A stretch of DNA of 12,022 nt from Bacteroidota bacterium (GCA_018224345.1 JAGTUW010000279.1:1-12022); one strand, 5' to 3'. Positions 1 through 6,879 are shown, numbered from the stretch's first letter. Numbers and translations are program-made. Notes: a model not told the origin generated them from the letters alone.

Positions 1-327
1 AGGATAATAATACCCGATTATACGATATTGAATGCGACTTGTCATGCTGAATGCTGCAAACGCCTTTTAAAAGAGTGTTCACGAGAATATTAACGAGTGT
101 ATTACTGAAAGTCAAGAGCCGCGACAAACAATCCAAAAAAAAATGCGATGCACCCGTCCGTGGCGGACTGGTCGAAACATCGTTTGAATGGGAGTGGCTG
201 TATATCAGGCCTGCGCTCCGTTAGTACAGCAAGCGGCGGCGCTCTGCGCAAGAACGGCATGGATGGAAGGTGCCCGGCCCCGCTTTCGCTGCCGAGTGTG
301 CGAAGAGCGCAATCGGATGAAATGCGC
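1..327. other. Gene-free left flank downstream of spmB
   Basis: No coding region in this stretch is convincing: the short open frames have no recognisable domain and lie antisense or next to spmB. The first ~145 bases are clearly more A/T-rich than the rest of the window. They hold two adjacent 12-base near-repeats (81-92 and 93-104, 10 of 12 positions equal) and a run of nine A (135-143). The run of A, read as T on the minus strand, follows a small hairpin and may end the spmB transcript. No RNA gene was recognised. Confidence 0.5.
135..168 (-). terminator. Possible weak terminator after spmB
   Basis: On the minus strand a short hairpin (arms GTCCG and CGGAC, positions 156-168, three-base loop) is followed 12 bases later by nine consecutive T (143-135). 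The stem is only five base pairs and is separated from the T-run, so this is a weak candidate. It is the only such structure seen in the ~190 bases after the spmB stop. Confidence 0.28.
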
Positions 328-867
328 TCAGAGAATCACACCGACAAAAAATACGGCGGCGAGAAAGGCGATGAAATCGGCAAGCAATCCGGTAGGAAGC
401 GCATGGCGCGTATTCCGGATTCCCACTGCGCCGAAATACACGGCGAGCACGTAAAACGTGGTTTCGGTGCTGCCGTACAAGGTGGAGACCAGCACGCCGA
501 TGACGGAATCGGTGCCGTAGGCCTGCATGGTCTCCGTCATGATACCGAGCGAACCACTGCCGGATAGAGGACGCATGATCGCCATCGGCAGGGCTTCGGC
601 AGGAATGCCGACGAGATCGGTGAGCGGACGCACGACGGCGATGAACACATCCATGGCGCCGCTGGCGCGAAATACGGCGATGGAAACCAGCATGAGGACG
701 AGGTAGGGAATGATGCGGACGGCGATGTTGAACCCTTCCTTGGCTCCTTCTACAGCTTCTTCATATACCTTGACTTTACGGAAGGCCCCGTAGGCGAGAA
801 AGAACAGCATCAATGCCGGAATGGCAACGGCGGAAAGTACCGAAACGATGGTGCGGAACACTTCCAT
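328..867 (-). CDS. spmB: SpmB-like membrane protein (spore maturation protein B family)
   Basis: A 179-residue, very hydrophobic protein with the nucleoside-recognition (Gate) fold of the SpmB family. Recognisable elements are the segment around YEEAVEGAKEGFNIA (35-49), RPLSGSGSLGIM (99-110), and GSTETTFYVLAVYFGAVG (132-149) followed by a short R/H-rich turn. About four membrane segments are likely (10-28, 50-68, 122-150, 160-178). In Bacillus, SpmA and SpmB contribute to spore core dehydration; homologues occur in many non-spore formers, where the role is unknown and a small-molecule transport or gating function is only guessed. The ATG at 867-865 is chosen because it overlaps the spmA stop as TAATG and has GGAGGT six bases upstream. 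An open frame extends well upstream of this ATG, but it reads through spmA out of frame and has no family similarity. Translational coupling to spmA is likely. Confidence 0.88.
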   Translation of the reverse strand: MEVFRTIVSVLSAVAIPALMLFFLAYGAFRKVKVYEEAVEGAKEGFNIAVRIIPYLVLMLVSIAVFRASGAMDVFIAVVRPLTDLVGIPAEALPMAIMRPLSGSGSLGIMTETMQAYGTDSVIGVLVSTLYGSTETTFYVLAVYFGAVGIRNTRHALPTGLLADFIAFLAAVFFVGVIL

Positions 868-1826
868 TACTCTACCTCCGAACGTTCCCAACGGAACATC
901 TTGAGTCTGGCAAGCAGCTTTGAAATAGTGACGGCGAAAATAGTCGCGGTCAGGGATGCGAGAAAGGATGTCCCGATGATAATTGCGGGGTCCGACGATC
1001 CCGCGGCAGCACGCACCGCAATCGCCGTCGCGGGAATCAGCGTCACACAGGACGTATTCAGCGCCAGAAAGGTTACCATGGAATTTGTCGCCACGCCCTT
1101 CTTCGGATTCAGTTTGTCGAGTTCCTCCATCGCCTTGATACCGAACGGCGTCGCCGCGTTGCCCAGTCCGAGCATGTTTGCCGAGATATTCATGATCATC
1201 GAGCCGACCGCAGGGTGATCGGCAGGAATATCGGGGAAAATCCGTATGGTGAGCGGCCGTACCAGGCGGGCGAGCTGCGTAATCAGACCGGCTTTCTCGG
1301 CGACTTTCATCACTCCCAGCCAGAGCGCCATGATGCCGATCAAGCCGATGGCGATCTGCACGGCGATACCGGCGATCTCGAATGCCGCATTCGTCACTCT
1401 CTTCAGATAGATCAAAGAGACTGCGTCGATTTCCGCCTCCCACCCTCCCGTCGTGTAACGGAGACGCGCTGGCAGGGTTTCTTCCGAACCGAGCGCTTCG
1501 GCCATGATTTTCAGACGTTCGGGAACATCCCCACGTACATCGATGAGGGCCATGCCACGCCGTGCATTCGCCAGTGTCACGCGCGCGGGAACGGCAACGT
1601 CACCATCGATCGCGGCATCGGGAAAATGCAATCGCAACTGCCTTTCGGAGAGCAGCAGACGGGCATCCACGGCTTTGCCGTACACATCGATCTGTTCGGG
1701 AACTTCGATCTGCAACATCCAGGGAAGCCCGTTGCCGTAACTGTTGTGTGAAACCTCGTAGATATCGCGTCCTGCCGCGGTCAGTATGCCGATGACAATG
1801 AGCGCAAGCCAGATATGATTCAGCAT
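867..1826 (-). CDS. spmA: SpmA-like membrane protein with an inserted soluble domain
   Basis: A 319-residue protein of the SpmA (nucleoside recognition/Gate) family. The signature segment is NISANMLGLGNAATPFGIKA (213-232), followed by EELDKLNPKKG and a conserved LNTSCVTLIPAT segment (256-267). It is much longer than the ~200-residue Bacillus protein: after a first membrane helix (about 4-19) there is a hydrophilic stretch of about 120 residues (20-140) before the next helices (150-175 onward). The stretch is beta-rich in appearance and not recognised; by topology it could face the periplasm. The stop overlaps the spmB start by one base. The gene begins 40 bp after the amidase lipoprotein gene in the same direction, so the three are probably one operon. 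No good ribosome binding site is seen, so the start is less certain than the family call. Substrate unknown. Confidence 0.87.
   Translation of the reverse strand: MLNHIWLALIVIGILTAAGRDIYEVSHNSYGNGLPWMLQIEVPEQIDVYGKAVDARLLLSERQLRLHFPDAAIDGDVAVPARVTLANARRGMALIDVRGDVPERLKIMAEALGSEETLPARLRYTTGGWEAEIDAVSLIYLKRVTNAAFEIAGIAVQIAIGLIGIMALWLGVMKVAEKAGLITQLARLVRPLTIRIFPDIPADHPAVGSMIMNISANMLGLGNAATPFGIKAMEELDKLNPKKGVATNSMVTFLALNTSCVTLIPATAIAVRAAAGSSDPAIIIGTSFLASLTATIFAVTISKLLARLKMFRWERSEVE
874..879 (-). promoter_or_regulatory. Ribosome binding site of spmB
   Basis: GGAGGT on the minus strand, six bases before the spmB ATG and inside the end of spmA. It decides the spmB start against the longer open frame and shows that this organism uses classical Shine-Dalgarno sites for at least some genes. 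Confidence 0.8.
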
Positions 1827-1866
1827 GAAGATAGCATGGAGTGGAACAATGCGGCGTGCGCAGATA

Positions 1867-4131
1867 TCAACGCATCATTTCCGTGCGTACGCCTTTAATA
1901 ATATATGGTCCGGAATCAAGTACACGCACTTCGTCTTCATCCACGCTGACACCGGGAAACCGGCAGATTCCTTCGTTGTCTGTCATCGCGATCAAAGAGT
2001 GGTTGAGCTCGACGAGCACGTATGGTGCAGGGTTCCCCTGTTCGTCATGGACGGTCACTTCCACCAGCTTTGTACCGGAGGTACCAAAATTCTCACCGGC
2101 CAGTATCGAGGCATACACCGCCCACGCGATGTTCCAGGAAAACAACGGCGTCACCTGCTGGGCATAGGTCCGCCCTGATGGCATCGGCAGGGTCACACTG
2201 ATCTGTTGATGATTCTTCAATTCCTCGCGCCAGGGAATCCGGAGCACGAAACGATGCAATCCGATACCGGTAAATTGCGGGAAAATACGCTGCATGCGGA
2301 CACCGAAATCACGACTGCTGCTCAATCCGTTCGCACGCAGCGTGATCTCACGACTGCGCGCATCCGTGGTGAACTGGAATACCGGGGCATCGCGATACAA
2401 CGCCAGCGCCTCCTTGAGTGTGGGCGCTCCTTCTCCCTGTGTGCTGATCACACGCGCTCCGCTGGCCAGCAGTAACTGCCTCAGATTCCGCAGAGCAAGA
2501 TAGTCCACACCGTCACCTCCGGCTTCCTCGCCGGCAAGATCGAGTATGTAGGTTTTCCCTATCAGGACGCCATGCGCAATCGGCGACAACAGCACGGGAT
2601 CCTGTACGGGCAGATCCGTCAGCACCTCGTTGCGACCGAAGTAACCGGGTGCGGTAAACACCACACGCATGCCGTCGGTATCCCTGCCGGCAATGATGTA
2701 CTCTCCGCGCTCACTGGTGGAGACACGGGATGAACCGGGAAGGAGAATTTCGGCATTCGGCACTGCCTTGCCGTCGGTACTCATGACGAGCCCGCGGGTG
2801 TACTGCGCATCGGGAGAGGTAGTGAGCACACCGTCGGTTCTGATCGGACCGTTCATGGCCTCGAAGGTGATTCGCTGTTCACGATCAGGATACACGTTGA
2901 TGCGGGCAATCCCGTTCTCGACGGTCAGTATCGTGTCGACACCGTTGGAAGTACGAAAACGGATCGGCAGACCGTCCGCCACCGAACTGCCGGTACTGTC
3001 GAGAGCGAGAATACTGACGACGCTGTACACACCGCGATCGGGAGGCAGCACCGGAGGGTCGGCTGTGGCACGGAGGATCACCGGAGGTTTGCCGATGGCA
3101 AAATGCAGTTCGAACGGACCGGAGGAATTCCCGTTGCTGTTGCGCACCTGTGCAGTCAGATGATGATACCCCTGCGACAACGCGCGGGAAGTACTGACGG
3201 TGATATTGCCGGTCTTTCTGTTGTAGGTGAAGCCCTGCTCCTCGCCATTGATGTATACCCTGATGCTCTCATCGAGTATCTCGGAACGATCACTGACCGT
3301 CAACTCGATTTTCGGCGTCGGATCACTGAAAACCAACGGTGACTCATAACGTATCCTCGGGATCCCTGCCTGAAAATATTTCCCTATACCGAGAAAAATT
3401 CCCCAAGCCTGAATTTCATTGAATTCCGTCAGACGGAGTCGTTGCTCTTCATATTCACTTGTAAAGAAGCCACACTCCACCAGTACCGCTGTCATCCTGG
3501 TATTGCGCAGAACCGCAAACCCCTTGTCCGGAAAAACGAGGTAATCCGACATTGTGCCATCGAAGGAGGCCAAAGGACCGGGATTCCCCATCGCATAGGA
3601 GAGATCCCGCTGAATATACCGCGCCAGGTCCCGGCTCGACGGGGCATACCCCGGTATTCCCGGCCGGGCGTGGTAAAACGTCGCTGTGTAATTGGTAAAC
3701 GGATTGCCCGCCGCGTTATGATGAATGGAGACAAATATTTCAGCCTTGTTGGCATTCGCCTGCTCCGCACGGGCCGCGAGCGGCACGGTCACGTCATTCT
3801 CACGGGAAAGCATGACATTGACCCCGGCCTTCTTCAGATAATCACGCAGGGACAGCGCCACACGCAGATTCACATCGGCTTCGACCACGTCCCCGGCGGG
3901 ACCGACACCGTCACGGTCATCACCGCCGTGACCGGGATCGACGAACACGGTCACATCCTGCAACACGTCGCGGTACGAGGCAATCGTCGAATCCCGCTTG
4001 AATATGTCCTTCCAGTGCGGAGGACGGATGTAATGCACCGTCGGCCCGCATGCACTCAGTATCATTGCCCCGAGAAGCACAGCAGCGATGGGAAACAGAC
4101 GGAGGCCGATATTCGTTGTTTTCGTCTTCAT
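1867..4131 (-). CDS. N-acetylmuramoyl-L-alanine amidase (Amidase_3) multidomain lipoprotein
   Basis: A 754-residue predicted lipoprotein that should cut the amide bond between muramic acid and the stem peptide of peptidoglycan. It starts with a lipoprotein signal peptide and lipobox LSAC (lipidated Cys28); this is why I use the ATG at 4131 and not one 23 codons upstream. Residues 61-253 form the zinc amidase: DPGHGG (His68), Glu84, SIHHN (His137) and the catalytic Glu219 in VECGF are all present. Then come an Ig-like domain (about 264-347), a second Ig/Big_1-like domain (350-440), a carboxypeptidase regulatory-like domain (444-508), a degenerate amidase-like copy (521-682) and another regulatory-like domain (687-750). 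The family's usual enzymes are far shorter. It is followed by spmA and spmB and probably heads that operon. The lipid anchor suggests the inner face of the outer membrane or the outer face of the inner membrane. The catalytic call is firm; the role of the C-terminal half is inference. Confidence 0.9.
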   Translation of the reverse strand: MKTKTTNIGLRLFPIAAVLLGAMILSACGPTVHYIRPPHWKDIFKRDSTIASYRDVLQDVTVFVDPGHGGDDRDGVGPAGDVVEADVNLRVALSLRDYLKKAGVNVMLSRENDVTVPLAARAEQANANKAEIFVSIHHNAAGNPFTNYTATFYHARPGIPGYAPSSRDLARYIQRDLSYAMGNPGPLASFDGTMSDYLVFPDKGFAVLRNTRMTAVLVECGFFTSEYEEQRLRLTEFNEIQAWGIFLGIGKYFQAGIPRIRYESPLVFSDPTPKIELTVSDRSEILDESIRVYINGEEQGFTYNRKTGNITVSTSRALSQGYHHLTAQVRNSNGNSSGPFELHFAIGKPPVILRATADPPVLPPDRGVYSVVSILALDSTGSSVADGLPIRFRTSNGVDTILTVENGIARINVYPDREQRITFEAMNGPIRTDGVLTTSPDAQYTRGLVMSTDGKAVPNAEILLPGSSRVSTSERGEYIIAGRDTDGMRVVFTAPGYFGRNEVLTDLPVQDPVLLSPIAHGVLIGKTYILDLAGEEAGGDGVDYLALRNLRQLLLASGARVISTQGEGAPTLKEALALYRDAPVFQFTTDARSREITLRANGLSSSRDFGVRMQRIFPQFTGIGLHRFVLRIPWREELKNHQQISVTLPMPSGRTYAQQVTPLFSWNIAWAVYASILAGENFGTSGTKLVEVTVHDEQGNPAPYVLVELNHSLIAMTDNEGICRFPGVSVDEDEVRVLDSGPYIIKGVRTEMMR
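2086..2571 (-). other. Degenerate second amidase-like domain within the amidase lipoprotein
   Basis: Residues 521-682 of the amidase lipoprotein resemble residues 61-253 of the same protein. By eye, VFVDPGHGG pairs with YILDLAGEE, SSRDLARYIQRDL with SSRDFGVRMQRIF, SEYEEQ with RTYAQQ, and IQAWGIFLGIGKYF with IAWAVYASILAGENF, in the same order and with broadly similar spacing near the end. The zinc His of DPGHGG, the SIHHN histidine (here QFTTD) and the catalytic Glu region (here LPMPSG) are all lost, so the copy cannot be an active amidase. A structural or regulatory pseudo-enzyme role is inference. Confidence 0.6.
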
Positions 4132-4241
4132 TACGGAAATATACCCATGGACACGGCAGCAGACAAGGTGTTCCCCGTGTTGGGCTGTGCATTCATTCAT
4201 CGCTCACGTACGGATACAGAGAACACCCGTGAATCAATGAA

Positions 4242-4272
4242 AAACCGGGACTCAGACAACGAGCCCCGGTTT
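4242..4272 (-). terminator. Rho-independent terminator after the response regulator chimera
   Basis: A 12-bp stem (4242-4253 with 4261-4272, one G-T pair) closes a seven-base loop. On the minus strand the arm GAGTCCCGGTTT runs into TTCATT, giving five consecutive T. It lies 23 bases after the stop of the response regulator chimera and separates that gene from the amidase operon. On the plus strand the hairpin is followed by TTTCTTT, so it could act weakly in both directions. Confidence 0.75.
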
Positions 4273-4295
4273 CTTTGCAGGAGAGGTTGGTCCTG

Positions 4296-4916
4296 TTATT
4301 TTACGAGCAACATTTTCTTCGTCAGCGATGGACCGGAACCAGGAGCGGTCAACCGGTAAAAATACACACCACTGTTCAACTGATCCGCGTTCAGAACGAT
4401 GCTGTGCCGACCAGCTTCCTTCGTTTCATCGACGAGGGTTCTGACAAGACGTCCGGAAGCGTTGAGCAGATCGATACGCACACCACTACGCTCGACGACC
4501 ATCGACCGTGAATTCAGCAGGAGATCCCCGGCTTCCAGAACTTCACGTGCCTCGTAATTGTCGCGTCGAAGCAGGGCGTTGACCCTGGCGATCAGCTCGT
4601 CAAAATCAAAGGGTTTTGCAAGATAATCATCCGCCCCGAGATTGAGTCCTTTGACTTTGTGTTGCGATTGATACAATGCGGAAAGCAACAACACCCTGGA
4701 GTTGCAGGCGGATGCCCGCAACTCGGCAAGGACACTGAATCCGTCCTTACCCGGCAGCATCACATCAAGAATTATCAGCATATAGTCTGCCGCGAGCGCC
4801 TGGCGTAACCCGGCTTCGCCGTCGTGACGGACATCCACGATATACCCGTGCTCCCGTAAACCCTGCACAATGAAACGTGCAACTTTTTTCTCATCCTCGA
4901 TAATGAGAATCCGCAT
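4296..4916 (-). CDS. Response regulator receiver domain fused to a T9SS C-terminal sorting domain (chimera)
   Basis: A 206-residue protein. Residues 1-118 are a complete OmpR-type receiver: acidic pair Glu7/Asp8, phosphoacceptor Asp51 in LDVMLPGKDGF, Ser79, and Lys101 in GADDYLAKPFDFDELIARV. Residues 122-150 resemble the first strands of an OmpR winged-helix output domain (LEAGDLLLNSRSMVVERSG). Where the helix-turn-helix should follow, the sequence becomes the second half of a type IX secretion sorting domain: LLNASGRLVRTLVDETKEAG, then NSGVYFYRLT and a final KKMLLVK. The DNA-binding helices are absent, so the protein should not bind DNA as an OmpR regulator does. There is no signal peptide, so the sorting tail should be inert. 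No histidine kinase gene is in the window. The start at 4916 has no strong ribosome binding site but fits the family N-terminus. It could be a deletion product, a functional single-domain regulator with a stray tail, or an assembly chimera. Confidence 0.85.
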   Translation of the reverse strand: MRILIIEDEKKVARFIVQGLREHGYIVDVRHDGEAGLRQALAADYMLIILDVMLPGKDGFSVLAELRASACNSRVLLLSALYQSQHKVKGLNLGADDYLAKPFDFDELIARVNALLRRDNYEAREVLEAGDLLLNSRSMVVERSGVRIDLLNASGRLVRTLVDETKEAGRHSIVLNADQLNSGVYFYRLTAPGSGPSLTKKMLLVK

Positions 4917-5063
4917 AAAACACCCGCTTCGTTGAAAAACTATGCTGTGAAAAGATGCGCAATGTGCGCGTTATTTGAAACATCGTGCCGCTCATGCTGA
5001 TTATCAGGAAATATGGGAACACCTTTCGCTTTTCCCATTCAGCATTTCTGCCTATGTTTGCGT
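4917..5063. promoter_or_regulatory. Divergent intergenic region between the regulator chimera and the methyltransferase
   Basis: This 147-base region must hold the promoters of two divergent genes. It contains a GCGCA-ATG-TGCGC inverted repeat (4957-4969) about 40 bases before the regulator start and a perfect seven-base inverted repeat, ATGGGAA (5013-5019) with TTCCCAT (5032-5038), before the methyltransferase. TATGTTTG (5053-5060) matches the Bacteroidetes -7 pattern TAnnTTTG, but it sits only three bases before the methyltransferase ATG and has no clear -33 element, so its use as a promoter is doubtful. Confidence 0.35.
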
Positions 5064-5804
5064 ATGCTGAAAGCGGAACAATTCTACGATGCGCTCGCTG
5101 ACGATTACGATGCGATGACCAGTTTCCAGGACAGGCTCGCAACGCAACGGGGCGTCCTGACCACGCTGCTCGAGCAACTGCCGGCGACACAGGTCGTGGA
5201 TATGGGTTGCGGTACCGGGGTGCATGCCATCGCCCTGGCGCAACTGGGGCTTGCCGTCACCGCGGTCGACATCTCCGGGGGCATGCTTGAAAAAGCCCGC
5301 CGCCATGCCGCGGATGCATCTGTCTCATTGCGTTTCCTGCATGGTGACTTTCTCACCCCGATCGGTGAAACACCGGCAGACCTCCTGCTCTGTCTCGGCA
5401 ATTCACTCCCTCATCTGCCGTCCCTGACCGCACTGACCGATATCCTGAAACACTGGCGCACACTGCTCACGAATGAAGGGCATGTCGTAATACAACTGCT
5501 CAATTACAAACGCATCATCCGGGAAGGGAAACGTATCGTCAACATACGGCGCGACGGTGACAGGCTGCTCGTTCGCTTCTACGATTTCATGGAACAACAA
5601 CTGCGCTTCAATATTCTTGCCATACAGGAAGAGAACGGAGCATTCACCCATGAACTGCGCTCCACCCTGCTCACCGCCTTTACCGAGCAGAACATTATTG
5701 AAGCAGCCTTCGAGGCTGGATTCGGATCCGTACACTCATACGGGTCGCTGCTCCTGACCCCGTTTACGGGGAAGGAAACGGACCTCGTTCTCCTGCTGCA
5801 TTGA
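5064..5804 (+). CDS. Class I SAM-dependent methyltransferase
   Basis: A 246-residue cytoplasmic methyltransferase. Motif I is VVDMGCGTGVHAIAL (44-58), the acidic end of strand 2 is VTAVDISGGMLEKAR (65-79), HGDF (93-96) is the post-II acidic position, and LLCLGNSLPHL (108-118) is the segment after strand 4. The GNSLPHL form is shared with small-molecule N-methyltransferases such as glycine/sarcosine N-methyltransferases, but the substrate cannot be read from the sequence. I start at 5064 (MLKAEQFYDALADDYD), where similarity to the family begins; an upstream ATG at 5013 would add 17 residues that run through the inverted repeat and look non-coding. The gene overlaps the convergent hydrolase gene by 41 bp at its 3' end. 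There is no obvious ribosome binding site. Confidence 0.85.
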   Translation: MLKAEQFYDALADDYDAMTSFQDRLATQRGVLTTLLEQLPATQVVDMGCGTGVHAIALAQLGLAVTAVDISGGMLEKARRHAADASVSLRFLHGDFLTPIGETPADLLLCLGNSLPHLPSLTALTDILKHWRTLLTNEGHVVIQLLNYKRIIREGKRIVNIRRDGDRLLVRFYDFMEQQLRFNILAIQEENGAFTHELRSTLLTAFTEQNIIEAAFEAGFGSVHSYGSLLLTPFTGKETDLVLLLH

Positions 5805-6879
5805 ACACGTTTCCCGAAACAGCCACACGCCCGTCAATGCCTTTCAGGCGCTGCCACAACGCAGCCAGGATTGCCCGGATACCTGTACGGCGAAAGTCCG
5901 TCTGTGCGATGGTATAGAGTTCCGGGCCGTCGGCGACACCGCTTTCCACAAAACGGAAACTGAACACATATTCCAGGTGATGCGGTGTTTCCAATCCGAA
6001 ATTCCGTTTTGCATCGGTATAGTCGTATTCTCCGAAACGCAGATCGTGAAAGTAGATGCCGGTCGAGCGCCGTTCGGCACTGTACCACCCATCAGAAAAC
6101 CACTCGAGGGTCTCCAGTGCCCGTTGTCCCTCGAAGGGAGCGAGAAGCTGCTCATTGCGGGGAATGTACCAGAATTGAATCGTATGGTGCGAATCGAAGA
6201 GAGATCGATACCCGATATAATACCCTCCCGCCGTTTCAGCCACGCAGCGCCACAGCACGGTATTGAACGGCGTCGCCGTCGTGATGATACGCTGGACGGG
6301 AATGTTCTGCCGCTCGAGCTCGCGCTCGAAGGAAGTCAGCGTCGTGAATTTGAACAACAAGGCGACAATGATGTAGGCCGAGGAGAGAATCAGTCCCGCA
6401 GCGTTGCGGAACAGTTTCGCGCGCGTTTCACCGGGAAGCAGGGAGAGGAGGAAAAAGAACAGCAGGGGCAGGGTGTACATCGGATCGATGATGAAGAGCG
6501 TATGGAAGGCCACCTGATGGTCCGAAAACGGTGCGTATATCTGCGTTCCGTATGTCGTGAACAAATCGAGCAATATATGTGTCCCGATTGCCAGAAAGAC
6601 AAACAGTGCCGCCTTCTCAAGTGTAATCCGCCCCTGGTGCACGCGTGCGACAAGCCAGCCGAGCAACGGCGTCAGCAGCACGGTAAGCAGAATACTGTGT
6701 GATATGCCGCGATGCCAGGTGAGCTGGGTGACTGGGTCCATGAGCGGGTAGGCGAGAATGTCGAGGTCGGGCAGAGCGCCGGCAAGCATTCCCCACAGGG
6801 CGGCCTTGTTACCGAGCTCCCTGTGCATGGTCGCCTGTCCGACCGCCCCGCCAAGAGTGACCTGGGTAATGAAATCCAT
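5764..6879 (-). CDS. Membrane-bound metal-dependent hydrolase (DUF457/YbcI-YdjM family)
   Basis: A 371-residue inner-membrane protein. The N-terminal half carries the family's metal-binding motifs: GALPDLDIL (34-42, Asp38 and Asp40), HRGISHS (56-62, His56 and His61) and HILLDLFTTYGTQIYAPFS (101-119, His101 and Asp105). Membrane segments are likely near 63-80, 88-106, 127-148 and 160-177. The C-terminal half (about 190-350) is soluble and recurrent in Bacteroidetes members of the family, with a FHDLRFGEY segment (277-285). The physiological substrate of this family is not known; lipid or envelope substrates are often suggested. The start is well supported by GGAGGT eight bases upstream. The gene is 143 bp downstream of the GH76-like gene in the same direction with no terminator seen between them. 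Its last 41 bases are antisense to the methyltransferase end. Confidence 0.83.
   Translation of the reverse strand: MDFITQVTLGGAVGQATMHRELGNKAALWGMLAGALPDLDILAYPLMDPVTQLTWHRGISHSILLTVLLTPLLGWLVARVHQGRITLEKAALFVFLAIGTHILLDLFTTYGTQIYAPFSDHQVAFHTLFIIDPMYTLPLLFFFLLSLLPGETRAKLFRNAAGLILSSAYIIVALLFKFTTLTSFERELERQNIPVQRIITTATPFNTVLWRCVAETAGGYYIGYRSLFDSHHTIQFWYIPRNEQLLAPFEGQRALETLEWFSDGWYSAERRSTGIYFHDLRFGEYDYTDAKRNFGLETPHHLEYVFSFRFVESGVADGPELYTIAQTDFRRTGIRAILAALWQRLKGIDGRVAVSGNVFNAAGERGPFPSP

Noticed and set aside
868..1443. Upstream extension of the spmB frame
   Set aside because: It would add 192 residues that read spmA in another frame, rich in Arg/Gly/Asp and without family similarity. The TAATG overlap and GGAGGT site support the short start.
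3442..4359. Plus-strand open frame (305 codons) opposite the amidase start and the regulator end
   Set aside because: It crosses a terminator hairpin and two real genes on the other strand and has no domain-like sequence.
4467..4478. A frameshift, rather than a fusion, as the reason for the missing winged helix in the regulator
   Set aside because: The downstream DNA does not encode a winged helix in any frame; it encodes a good sorting-domain tail in the same frame as the receiver.
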